Counted from the first letter of the stretch, positions 1 through 6,874 are shown. The stretch: 10,843 nt of DNA from Candidatus Wirthbacteria bacterium CG2_30_54_11 (GCA_001873755.1 MNZT01000075.1:1-10843), one strand, 5' to 3'. Numbers and translations are program-made. The notes: generated from the letters alone by a model not told the origin.

Positions 1-157
1 CGTTCGCGAACGACATGCCTCGCCAGGTTCGGTGTCCCCCGTTTATTGACGAGGCTCACCTCTGAAGGTGGCCTTCTTTGCCGAAGGGCTTGCCCTCCGA
101 AGCCCTGAGCGAAGTCAACGCAGTCGAAGGGCGCAGGAGGGGGAGTTGCATTGCCTC
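1..157. other. Intergenic region rich in short inverted repeats
   Basis: I see no gene in this stretch upstream of the ferritin promoter. It opens with a perfect 12-bp palindrome, CGTTCGCGAACG (1-12). GCCTCG (17-22) can pair with CGAGGC (50-55). Two tight hairpins follow: GAAGG/CCTTC (64-68 with 72-76) and AGGGC/GCCCT (85-89 with 92-96). None is followed by a T-run, so none is a convincing intrinsic terminator. The stretch may be the trailer of a gene outside the window plus dispersed repeats. Confidence 0.5.
97..133. repeat. Dispersed intergenic repeat, CCCTGAGCGAAGTC type
   Basis: The segment reads CCCTGAGCGAAGTC (103-116) and then GTCGAAGGG (123-131), with CCCT and AGGG at the ends able to pair. 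From general knowledge, the string CCCTGAGCGAAGTCGAAGGG and close variants recur in intergenic DNA of many environmental bacteria, so this is probably a dispersed REP-like element with a small insertion in the middle. A degenerate copy in the opposite orientation may lie at 846-864, on the other side of the ferritin gene. The identification rests on memory of the motif, not on a search. Confidence 0.45.
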
Positions 158-185
158 TTGACGTCCTCATTTTCTATTCTATACT
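158..185 (+). promoter_or_regulatory. Sigma70-type promoter for ferritin
   Basis: TTGACG (158-163) serves as -35 and TATACT (180-185) as -10, separated by 16 nt. Both boxes are close to the bacterial housekeeping consensus. Transcription would begin near 191-193, giving a 5' leader of about 54 nt before the ferritin ATG at 246. The operator-like palindrome described separately overlaps the downstream half of the -10 box. Confidence 0.7.
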
Positions 186-199
186 AATACTGTATTAGT
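183..199. promoter_or_regulatory. Probable operator: 17-bp perfect palindrome
   Basis: ACTAATACTGTATTAGT is a perfect inverted repeat with 8-bp arms (183-190 and 192-199) around a single central T. It covers the last three bases of the -10 box and the expected transcription start, where a bound repressor would block RNA polymerase. A 7-1-7 layout inside it resembles Fur/PerR-type boxes in geometry, though the bases are not the textbook Fur or PerR consensus. With a ferritin downstream, a metal- or peroxide-sensing regulator is the natural guess. Which family binds it cannot be decided here. Confidence 0.55.
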
Positions 200-213
200 C
201 TTAGTTTATATCA

Positions 214-233
214 AATGTTAACCAATGTTAACC
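214..233 (+). repeat. Tandem 10-bp repeat in the ferritin leader
   Basis: AATGTTAACC occurs twice head to tail (214-223 and 224-233), immediately before the Shine-Dalgarno sequence AAGGA (234-238). Each copy contains an ATG (215 and 225) and the palindrome GTTAAC. Neither ATG has a ribosome binding site. The ATG at 225 is in frame with ferritin and would add seven residues; the ATG at 215 is out of frame. Confidence 0.6.
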
Positions 234-245
234 AAGGAAAAATCT

Positions 246-734
246 ATGCTACCCAAGAAACTTGAAAAAGAACTCAATGACCAGGTGACGTACGAATACG
301 ATTCGTCCTGGATCTATCTGCAGATGGAGCAGTACTTCGCTGCCCAGAACCTGGATGGCTTTGCCCACTTCTTTGCCAGACAGGCGGAGGAAGAAGACAA
401 ACATGCCCACAAGTTCGCCGGCTACCTGGTCGAACGCAACTCAAGCGTCACTCTCGCGGCTCTGCGGCAGCCAAAAGCAGACTACACCTCGGTCGTGGAA
501 GTATTCGAGGAAGCGCTCAAACACGAACAATTCATCACTGCCCGCATACACACCCTCATGAACGTCGCCATCGAGACCAAAGATGAAGCAACGCAGGTAT
601 TCCTGCAATGGTTTTTAACCGAGCAGGTAGAAGAAGAAGATACCATGCAGACGATCCTGGATCGATTCCAGATCTTCGGGTCTGATGGAGCAAGTCTCTA
701 TCTCATGGAGCAGGAACTCGGCAAAAGGGAATAA
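246..734 (+). CDS. ftnA: Bacterial non-haem ferritin (FtnA type)
   Basis: This is a 162-residue iron-storage protein. Ferritins of this family form 24-subunit shells that oxidise Fe(II) with oxygen or peroxide and store ferric mineral in the cytoplasm. Numbering from the ATG at 246 matches E. coli FtnA at every expected ligand: E17, E50, H53, E94, Q127 (ferroxidase sites A and B), E49, E126, E129 and E130 (site C), plus Y24 and W122. The length is normal for the family, and the usual E-helix region closes the chain (about 145-160). I chose the ATG at 246 because AAGGA lies 7 nt before it and the FtnA numbering then fits; the in-frame ATG at 225 has no such site. The gene is monocistronic: it has its own promoter, operator-like palindrome and terminator. 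No haem-binding methionine typical of bacterioferritin is needed to explain it. The family call is firm. Confidence 0.95.
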   Translation: MLPKKLEKELNDQVTYEYDSSWIYLQMEQYFAAQNLDGFAHFFARQAEEEDKHAHKFAGYLVERNSSVTLAALRQPKADYTSVVEVFEEALKHEQFITARIHTLMNVAIETKDEATQVFLQWFLTEQVEEEDTMQTILDRFQIFGSDGASLYLMEQELGKRE

Positions 735-756
735 GAACCCACCACGCTGCGTTTCT

Positions 757-786
757 AAGAAGCCTCCTCCTCAGGGGGCTTCTTTT
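757..786 (+). terminator. Intrinsic terminator after ferritin
   Basis: AAGAAGCC (757-764) pairs with GGCTTCTT (777-784). The stem continues inward through one U-G pair and two C-G pairs, giving an 11-bp stem around a 6-nt loop (768-773). The 3' arm runs into TTTT (783-786). It starts 22 nt after the ferritin stop and isolates that gene from the acyltransferase downstream. Confidence 0.8.
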
Positions 787-845
787 GCGTCCCGGGACTG
801 TATATACTGACGTGCGTAATCTGCCCCCCAATCCCGCGTTTTGAT

Positions 846-900
846 CCTTCGGCTCCACTCAAGATGGGCACTCTGTGATTAAAACTCGTTAACTCGTTAA
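846..900. repeat. Degenerate REP-like copy and an 8-bp tandem repeat
   Basis: CCTTCGGCTCCACTCAAG (847-864) resembles the reverse complement of the repeat at 97-133 (CCTTCG...CGCTCAGGG), with several changes. It is followed by AACTCGTT twice in tandem (883-890 and 891-898), ending GTTAACC, the same ending as the repeat in the ferritin leader. The rest of the ferritin-acyltransferase gap shows no small gene and no obvious promoter. Confidence 0.35.
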
Positions 901-913
901 CCTCCCCCTCTCC

Positions 914-2080
914 ATGTCCACCCCCCGTATCTACTACCTCGACCACCTCAGGATCGGCAGCATTCTGCTCGTCCTCATTTTTCATAATGCCCGGTTTTTT
1001 GACCGGTTCGGCTACTGGGACCTGAAAGCCGGGAGCACGAGCCTCCCCCTGAGCCTGCTGGTGATCTTTGTCTTTCCCTGGATCATGCCTCTCATCTTTG
1101 CCGTATCAGGTGCAGCCGCAGGTCTCTCCCTGCAAAAGAGAAGTGCTGCTGTGTACATCCAGGACCGCATCAAGAGGCTGATCGTTCCCTACCTGTTCGT
1201 TTCGCTGACCTTCAATTTCATCCAGGGGTATATCGTCTCGCTCAAACGGGGTTTCTACCAGGGCGATTTTCTGCACTTCCTCCCCTGGTTCGTCGAACGA
1301 CGGCCGCTCAGCCTGACCTTCAGCGCTATCGGCATGTATGGCCTGCACCTCTGGTTTCTGGTGGACCTCTTTATATTCTCCCTGCTCGCCATCCCTCTGT
1401 TCCGCGCGCTCGACGCCGCGAAAATCAGGGAAAATGCTTTCCTCCGAAAAATCCTCGATCTGGTGGTGCGCTTCCCCTCTCTCTGCCTGGCTCTGGCCGG
1501 GATCATCATCCAGATGACACTTCATGCCCGCTATGCCGACTTCGCAGGATTTGCCGATGTCCTGTTCTGGCTGGTCTTTTTCATCTACGGCTTTGTCTTC
1601 ATCCGGTCCAAACGGATCCGGGAAAAACTGCGCAGACTGCGAGCGCTGCATGCCATCACCGGACTTCTCTGCTGCGGGTATTTCGCGCTCATGCACCAGC
1701 GCGGCTTCGTGCTGGGCTGGCTTTCCAACCCTGATCACAGCTTCGGATTCCTCTCCTTCCAGGCGGTCATGGCGCTCAATGGCGTCGTCTGGGCTCTCTA
1801 CCTGCTGAGCCTGGCTGAGCATTTCCTGAACCGGGACACCACCTGGAGGCAGTATGCCAACGAAGCGGTCCTGCCGTTCTACTGCATTCATCAGACCATG
1901 GTATTCATCTCGGCCTACTTTCTGATCGATCTTCCGATCAACCCCGAGCTGCACTTCGCTCTCCTGACTGTCGTCAGCCTCATACTCACGCTCAGTGCCT
2001 ATGAACTGGTCATCAAGCGGATAGGCATACTGAGGCTGGGGTTTGGGATGAGCAGCAAACCGAAAACAAATAAAACCTAG
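914..2080 (+). CDS. Integral-membrane acyltransferase, acyltransferase-3 family
   Basis: This 388-residue polytopic membrane protein has about ten hydrophobic segments. It fits the acyltransferase-3 family (OafA/OpgC-like), whose members transfer acetyl or other acyl groups to sugars or lipids of the cell envelope. Family marks are an N-terminal YLDHLR (8-13), the conserved His in LIFHNA (H24), the basic RIKRLIVPY motif (85-93), GLHLWFLVDL (143-152) and a late FYCIHQ (322-327). The acceptor cannot be predicted. The ATG at 914 is the only available start: a stop codon lies in frame at 890-892 and the conserved YLDHLR begins eight residues in. It is preceded by a pyrimidine run instead of a Shine-Dalgarno sequence, so initiation is unusual. 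It stands alone between ferritin and the restriction locus and is probably unrelated to both. Its stop codon overlaps that of hsdR on the other strand. Confidence 0.85.
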   Translation: MSTPRIYYLDHLRIGSILLVLIFHNARFFDRFGYWDLKAGSTSLPLSLLVIFVFPWIMPLIFAVSGAAAGLSLQKRSAAVYIQDRIKRLIVPYLFVSLTFNFIQGYIVSLKRGFYQGDFLHFLPWFVERRPLSLTFSAIGMYGLHLWFLVDLFIFSLLAIPLFRALDAAKIRENAFLRKILDLVVRFPSLCLALAGIIIQMTLHARYADFAGFADVLFWLVFFIYGFVFIRSKRIREKLRRLRALHAITGLLCCGYFALMHQRGFVLGWLSNPDHSFGFLSFQAVMALNGVVWALYLLSLAEHFLNRDTTWRQYANEAVLPFYCIHQTMVFISAYFLIDLPINPELHFALLTVVSLILTLSAYELVIKRIGILRLGFGMSSKPKTNKT

Positions 2081-5034
2081 AATTTTTCACCGATCTGCCT
2101 GCGTATGTGATCAAAAATACGCTGATTGACATATGCTTTCAGCTCGAGACTCGTATCGAGCTTTTTGTAGAGATCAAAATGCTGATTGACCATGCCGACC
2201 AGTTCCTCGTCAAAAACCTGGTCAAACTTGATCTTGGCAGCATTCCGGGCGTTATTCTGGATTGAACCCTCGAGCGACTTGTTCTGCATGAGCCTGCGGC
2301 TGAGGTTGTTCAAGATCACCCGATCCCCCTCCGAAAAACTCGTACCAAACTTCTCATTGATATCCTGAATGATCTGGGAGAGGGCATCGATCTCCACATC
2401 TTGTCCGCCCCGGCCATCCCCTGAGATCGGATCGAGTTCGCTCCCGCCAGGGGTGAGGACTATCTCCGTCTCCCCGCTTTTGGTCAGTTTGTACGATTCC
2501 ATGTCCACGCTTTCAAGGACTTCTATCGGGAGCCTCTCTCTATCTACCGGTAGTTTGCGCAGCAGAAAACGCAGAAATTGGTATAGTTTTTCCAAATCAG
2601 TACTCTGAAAATCGATAATCTGGGCGATGAACGCATATTTGCGCACATAGTCCGTGATCTTGATGCGCACGTCAGCCTTTTCCTCAGGCAGGAGTTCCTC
2701 GTATCGGTTCACCACGGGATCGAGGAGGCTGTGTAATTTCGCAGCCGGGGCTCCCCGGAAGTACCGCATAACAAATTCTTCCACCTCAGACAGGTAGAAT
2801 AATTTGAAATGCAGGATATCCCTCTCCAGGTCATGGAGTAGATTGGGGTCGGTCGCCCTCGAGAGGATCGTCGTGGTGTAGTATGGCTGAAATGCATCTT
2901 CGATCGCATCGGTATCATTGACGAAATCCAGAACAAAAACCTCCTCCTTGTCCCGGCAGGTACGGTTCAGACGGCTGAGCGTCTGCACCGCATGTACCCC
3001 GCCCAGTTTTTTGTCGACATACATGACCGAGAGCAGCGGCTGATCAAATCCGGTCTGAAATTTTTCGGCCACGATGAGGAACCGGTACTCATCTTTTTTG
3101 AATTCCTCTGCCGTATTCTTTTCCGGTACCCCGTTCATGGAGGCCTCGGCATACTCCCTGCCTCCATCCCTGACCGTGCCGGAAAACGCCACAAGTGTAC
3201 GGAAAGGCACACCGTGCTCTCTGCAATACGCATCCATTGCCTGTTTATACCGCACCGCATGCAAGCGGGATTTGGTCACGATCATGGCTTTGGCACGGCC
3301 ATTGATCCGGGAAGCGATCTGGTGCGAGAAGTGCTCTACCATGACCTCCACTTTTTTGCTGATCGCGTGTTCATGCCGTTCGACATAACTGAGGAGGAGC
3401 ATCTGGGCTTTGCTTTTCTGATAGTCCGGGTCATTCTCGACTTTTTTGAGCAGGGAAAAGAACACCTGGTAGGTTGTATAGTTTTTCAGCACATCGAGGA
3501 TGAACTTTTCCTCGATCGCCTGCTTCATAGAGTAGAGACTAAATGGATAGAACTTGCCATCAAGGGGGCTTTTGGTCCCAAAGATCTCCATGGTTTTCTG
3601 TTTGGGCGTCGCGGTAAAGGCAAAAAAACTTATGTTCTGTATCTCGGCGCGACGACTCCTGATCTGCTTCAGTATCATGTCCTCGAGCGTCGGCTCCCGA
3701 CTCGTATCGTCCATTTGCGCCGCCTCGTCCAGGCTCGTTGCAGACAGGACTTCCTTCAGGCTTCGCGAACTCTCCCCGCTCTGCGAGGAGTGCGCCTCAT
3801 CGATGATGACCGCGAACCGCTTGCCAGGCAAAGCGCCGACGCTTTCGACTATGTGAGGAAATTTCTGCAGAGTGGTCGTGATAATCTTTTCCCCTTGCTC
3901 CAGAGCCTGTCGCAGTTGGGCTGACCCCTCGCTGATCTGCATGACCACGCCGCGCACCTGAGAAAACGAGTCCACGATCTCTCTGAGTTGCCGGTCAAGC
4001 ACCCGCCGGTCGGTCACCACGATGACCGAATCAAACACCTTTTGGTCCTCTACCGTGTGTAACTCAGAGAGCCGGTGTGCCGTCCAGGCGATGGTATTAC
4101 TCTTGCCACTGCCGGCGCTGTGCTGGATGAGGTAGTTGTGCCCCGCACCCTGCGTCCTGGAATCCTCGATGAGTCGGCGGACCGTGTCCAACTGGTGGTA
4201 GCGGGGAAAGATCAAGGTCTGGACCTCTTGCGTTTTTCCGGTCCCGTCCTCCACCTGCTCGCGGGTGAGATGCATGAACCGGCCGATGATCTCCAGCCAA
4301 CTTTCCCGGGACCAGATCTGCTCCCACAGGTAGGCCGTCTTGTACCCATCAGGATTGACCGGATTACCGGCAGATAGATGATCTCCCCGATTGAACGGGA
4401 GGAATCGCGTGCGCAGTCCCTCGAGATGCGTTGTGAGGTAGACGAGATCGGTATCGACCGCAAAATGTACCAGACACCTCTGGAACCTGAGCAGCGGCTC
4501 TCGCGGGTCACGATCGGTCTGGTACTGCCGAATACCATGCTTGATGGACTGGCCGGTCAACTGGTTTTTCAGTTCGCAGGTCGCGATGGGGATACCGTTC
4601 ACAAATATTACCATATCGAGCGACTTGTCCGTATCCCGCTCGCTGTAGTGCACCTGACGCGTCACGCTCAGGATATTGGCTTCATACAGCCGGGCTGTCT
4701 CCTCATTCAGCCCGGTCTCCGGCTGGTAACAGGCCACGAAGAAGTGAGCCCCATAATCAGTCACCCCTGACCGAAGCACATCGAGCAGCCCCCGATCCCG
4801 GATCTCCTCATCGAGCCGGATGACCAGGTGCGCTTCCGCATCGCTGCCAAACCGAACTTCGTACTGTTTCCATTCTTCCGGCTGCGTCGCCTGGATAAAT
4901 TCCACCAGCAGCGCCCGATCCAGGCAGTACTGCCGGTCATACTGGCTCGCAAGCCGCGACCGATAGCCATGCGTCGAGGTCAAATGCTGCTCGATGAATT
5001 CCTCAAAACCGATCTCACGGGTATTGGTAGGCAT
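2077..5034 (-). CDS. hsdR: Type I restriction enzyme R subunit (HsdR)
   Basis: This is the 985-residue motor and nuclease subunit of a type I restriction-modification complex. It pulls unmethylated DNA past the HsdM/HsdS core using ATP and then cuts it. The N-terminal PD-(D/E)XK nuclease is recognisable by D140, E154 and K156 (LDMVIF...CELK) with a following Q170-Y171. A superfamily 2 helicase-type motor follows: Q-like YHQ (279-281), Walker A SAGSGKS (306-312), DEAH (412-415), TATP (474-477) and motif VI QTLSRLNR (684-691). The helical C-terminal region (about 720-985) would bind the methyltransferase. The length is normal and I see no frameshift. It is the last gene of the operon, 132 nt after the AlbA/ATPase gene. 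Its ATG follows degenerate 11-bp repeat units with only a weak ribosome site (AGAAG). The stop overlaps that of the convergent acyltransferase. Confidence 0.95.
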   Translation of the reverse strand: MPTNTREIGFEEFIEQHLTSTHGYRSRLASQYDRQYCLDRALLVEFIQATQPEEWKQYEVRFGSDAEAHLVIRLDEEIRDRGLLDVLRSGVTDYGAHFFVACYQPETGLNEETARLYEANILSVTRQVHYSERDTDKSLDMVIFVNGIPIATCELKNQLTGQSIKHGIRQYQTDRDPREPLLRFQRCLVHFAVDTDLVYLTTHLEGLRTRFLPFNRGDHLSAGNPVNPDGYKTAYLWEQIWSRESWLEIIGRFMHLTREQVEDGTGKTQEVQTLIFPRYHQLDTVRRLIEDSRTQGAGHNYLIQHSAGSGKSNTIAWTAHRLSELHTVEDQKVFDSVIVVTDRRVLDRQLREIVDSFSQVRGVVMQISEGSAQLRQALEQGEKIITTTLQKFPHIVESVGALPGKRFAVIIDEAHSSQSGESSRSLKEVLSATSLDEAAQMDDTSREPTLEDMILKQIRSRRAEIQNISFFAFTATPKQKTMEIFGTKSPLDGKFYPFSLYSMKQAIEEKFILDVLKNYTTYQVFFSLLKKVENDPDYQKSKAQMLLLSYVERHEHAISKKVEVMVEHFSHQIASRINGRAKAMIVTKSRLHAVRYKQAMDAYCREHGVPFRTLVAFSGTVRDGGREYAEASMNGVPEKNTAEEFKKDEYRFLIVAEKFQTGFDQPLLSVMYVDKKLGGVHAVQTLSRLNRTCRDKEEVFVLDFVNDTDAIEDAFQPYYTTTILSRATDPNLLHDLERDILHFKLFYLSEVEEFVMRYFRGAPAAKLHSLLDPVVNRYEELLPEEKADVRIKITDYVRKYAFIAQIIDFQSTDLEKLYQFLRFLLRKLPVDRERLPIEVLESVDMESYKLTKSGETEIVLTPGGSELDPISGDGRGGQDVEIDALSQIIQDINEKFGTSFSEGDRVILNNLSRRLMQNKSLEGSIQNNARNAAKIKFDQVFDEELVGMVNQHFDLYKKLDTSLELKAYVNQRIFDHIRRQIGEKF

Positions 5035-5036
5035 GG

Positions 5037-5069
5037 GTTACTTCTAATTTATTGCTAAGTTACTTCAAA
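5037..5069 (-). repeat. Three degenerate 11-bp units at the hsdR start
   Basis: Read on the + strand, the units are GTTACTTCTAA (5037-5047), TTTATTGCTAA (5048-5058) and GTTACTTCAAA (5059-5069). They match the perfect unit TTTACTGCTAA of the neighbouring array at 9, 10 and 8 of 11 positions and keep an exact 11-bp phase. The unit nearest hsdR holds its presumed ribosome-binding stretch and ends 2 nt before the ATG, so the initiation region itself seems built from the repeat. Confidence 0.6.
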
Positions 5070-5126
5070 TGAGTTACCAGTTTTCATCAAGGAGTACTGC
5101 CACGTAGCACGATTTTCTGTATCCGG
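5070..5126 (-). other. Spacer with possible decayed copy of the upstream gene's tail
   Basis: TGAGTTACCAG (5070-5080), next to the degenerate repeats, parallels TGGCTTACCAG (5171-5181), which is the last coding stretch of the AlbA/ATPase gene next to the perfect repeats. The likeness continues a little further: TTTTCATCAAGGA against CTTCCAACAGGA. On the - strand an 18-codon open stretch ends Asp-Glu-Asn-Trp-stop in this spacer. This may be the remnant of a duplicated or deleted gene end, but the match is short (about 17 of 24 positions with one gap) and could be partly chance. Confidence 0.35.
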
Positions 5127-5170
5127 TTTACTGCTAATTTACTGCTAATTTACTGCTAATTTACTGCTAA
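5127..5170 (-). repeat. Four perfect tandem copies of an 11-bp unit
   Basis: TTTACTGCTAA (TTAGCAGTAAA on the transcribed - strand) occurs four times without a mismatch: 5127-5137, 5138-5148, 5149-5159 and 5160-5170. The stop codon of the AlbA/ATPase gene lies inside the first copy met by the ribosome. The unit carries TAG and TAA, and because 11 is not a multiple of three the array closes all three frames. The spacing is near one DNA helical turn, so a protein could bind successive copies on one face. No spacers separate the copies, so it is not a CRISPR array. Confidence 0.9.
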
Positions 5171-6849
5171 TGGCTTACCAGCTTCCAACAGGAATTTTTA
5201 TCGCTCCCCATGTTGATGAGCATGCCTTTTTTGCGCAATGATAAAAGTAAATTGGCAATTTTTTTCTTCTTCTGTTCCGGTGACAGTATGTCCGGGAGTT
5301 TCGATATCAATACCTTGTCGATATCCTGACGGGTAGCTGTTTCGAATTTGCGAAGTATGCTCAGGATGGTATCCCGATAATACTGGTCGTCAAACGCCCT
5401 GTTCCGGATATACTGCGCTTTCAGTTCGGCATCGTCGGAAGCAGCGGCGACCATAGTAGAAATGAAAATATTGGGATAGCGCCCTTCGACTGCTTCGGTC
5501 TTTTTCAGCCGGCTGTATTGTTCTTTTGAGATGGGGATCTTTTTCTGGATCTTGTCGAGGAGGATGGCATCCCACAGATCGAGATCTGTCCGGGAGATCA
5601 GGAGTCGGGTATATTTCTCGTCAATAATTTCTCCTCGGAGGGTCACCGCGACCCGATCTACGGAGGATAGGTCATAATCAGGCAGAGGAAAAAAACGTTT
5701 TGCCTGGGTAGCAAACATCTTTTTGATGCCTCCGCCCTGGGTATCTATCATATTGAGGTGCACCATCGCTTCCGCTAGACGAGGGTTGCGGTAGACTTCC
5801 TGGGGAGCGTCCTGCCGGATGACTTGTTCGATGGAACCAGGGATAAAGCTGCCCACATTGGTAAAAGTTACCGCAGAGGAAGTCTCGACGACATTGATCC
5901 GACCCTGGAGGGTATAATTCTGGTGAGCGATGCAGTTATGCAGTACCTCTCGCAGTACCCAGGGATCGTATTGGGTGGTCTCCAAAGGGAACAGTGTCCC
6001 GTCCGGCAGGTGGCGGATGGTGAGATTGCGAATCTTGTTGAAAACGGCTTCGACCGAAAGCAGAAACGGCGGACCGAAATGCTCGTAATCTTTTTCGTTA
6101 TTGGTTTCACCTTTCAGTATCCACGAGATGCGGGCTACCGCCGGAGCGATGAGCGAGGCTGATTCCGGCTTGCCGAGCAGAAGTATGGCAGTATTGGTCA
6201 GGCGTCCCTTGACCGCGATCCTGGTTTTGTTCAAAAAGGTCAAATCATCCCAGCTATCGACGCCCGACGCCTGTGCAGGGTACTTGGTTTTGTATTCAGC
6301 CTTTGCCCGGTCGAGTGCAACCCGATCCAGATCCTGCACAGTCGCCTGCTCACAGATCTCGGCTGACCAGTCATGCAGCCGGTAGGTACGGTTCCATATC
6401 TCCCGTGCCTTTGGTGGATGGTAGCGCAGCTCAGTTTTACACTCGCCGATCCGTATCCACTCTTTGCCAGCAAACGACACCGGGCGGTCAACCGCAGCAT
6501 TGATCTCAAATACCACAATGCGTTTGCCGGCATACACTACCGGGTAAATGGTGAATCCAAGGTTTGGCTGCAGCTGCAAGGTCAACCAGAGCTGAAGCGG
6601 CTGGTCACCTTTGCCTTTGGCCGTATAGGGGTCAAAGGTGGTCCCGACGACCTCATGGGTTTGGTCGTGGATGCCAAAAACCAGGTAGGCATGCGGTTTG
6701 TCGCAGAGACAGGCGGCATTTGCCAGAGCCGAGATATACTCACCGAGCTCCAGAGGCGTATACCGGTTTGCCTTGAATTCAAACCACTCCTGCTCTGACG
6801 TCTGACTCCGGAGAGTATCGACGAGCGCGATCAACTCAGTTTCTGTCAT
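5167..6849 (-). CDS. AlbA_2/Schlafen-type domain plus GHKL ATPase protein
   Basis: This 560-residue protein has an N-terminal AlbA_2 (Schlafen-AAA, divergent AAA-4) domain at about 15-145, with the acidic-Lys signature EWFEFK (21-26), LANAACL (42-48) and YLVFGIHD (55-62). A GHKL/HATPase_c_4-type ATP-binding part follows at about 295-410: REVLHNCIAHQNY (300-312, with E301 and N305 at the N-box) and TQGGGIKKM (370-378). The C-terminal 100 residues look like a winged-helix segment ending in SCWKL. This is the COG2865 architecture, often loosely labelled RecG-like or transcriptional regulator; it lacks helicase motifs. Members recur inside type I restriction operons, but their function there is not settled; regulation or an added defence activity are both possible. 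The start at 6849 is firm: a full AGGAGGTG (6855-6862) precedes it, only 25 nt after hsdS. The box reads HQNY where many relatives have HRDY. Confidence 0.85.
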   Translation of the reverse strand: MTETELIALVDTLRSQTSEQEWFEFKANRYTPLELGEYISALANAACLCDKPHAYLVFGIHDQTHEVVGTTFDPYTAKGKGDQPLQLWLTLQLQPNLGFTIYPVVYAGKRIVVFEINAAVDRPVSFAGKEWIRIGECKTELRYHPPKAREIWNRTYRLHDWSAEICEQATVQDLDRVALDRAKAEYKTKYPAQASGVDSWDDLTFLNKTRIAVKGRLTNTAILLLGKPESASLIAPAVARISWILKGETNNEKDYEHFGPPFLLSVEAVFNKIRNLTIRHLPDGTLFPLETTQYDPWVLREVLHNCIAHQNYTLQGRINVVETSSAVTFTNVGSFIPGSIEQVIRQDAPQEVYRNPRLAEAMVHLNMIDTQGGGIKKMFATQAKRFFPLPDYDLSSVDRVAVTLRGEIIDEKYTRLLISRTDLDLWDAILLDKIQKKIPISKEQYSRLKKTEAVEGRYPNIFISTMVAAASDDAELKAQYIRNRAFDDQYYRDTILSILRKFETATRQDIDKVLISKLPDILSPEQKKKKIANLLLSLRKKGMLINMGSDKNSCWKLVSH

Positions 6850-6854
6850 GAGGA

Positions 6855-6862
6855 CACCTCCT
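6855..6862 (-). promoter_or_regulatory. Consensus Shine-Dalgarno for the AlbA/ATPase gene
   Basis: AGGAGGTG on the - strand is a near-perfect anti-16S match and fixes the start at 6849. It is the strongest ribosome site in the operon, which implies high translation of this accessory gene relative to its neighbours. Confidence 0.85.
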
Positions 6863-6874
6863 GTACTTCTATCA

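Noticed and set aside
21..40. tRNA 3' end suggested by GGTTCGGTG
   Set aside because: It does not fit the T-loop consensus TTCRANY and no acceptor or anticodon stems can be built.
215..265. Sixteen-codon upstream frame overlapping the ferritin start
   Set aside because: It has no Shine-Dalgarno sequence and its ATG is part of the tandem repeat, so it is more likely incidental than a leader peptide.
1106..1954. Long open frame (282 codons) antisense to the acyltransferase
   Set aside because: It is charged, low-complexity shadow coding opposite a clear membrane-protein gene. It shows no family motif and no ribosome site.
2992..3924. 310-codon open frame antisense to hsdR
   Set aside because: It lies entirely opposite conserved HsdR motor motifs and has no recognisable domain.
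5127..5170. CRISPR array
   Set aside because: The 11-bp units abut directly without spacers and no cas genes are present.
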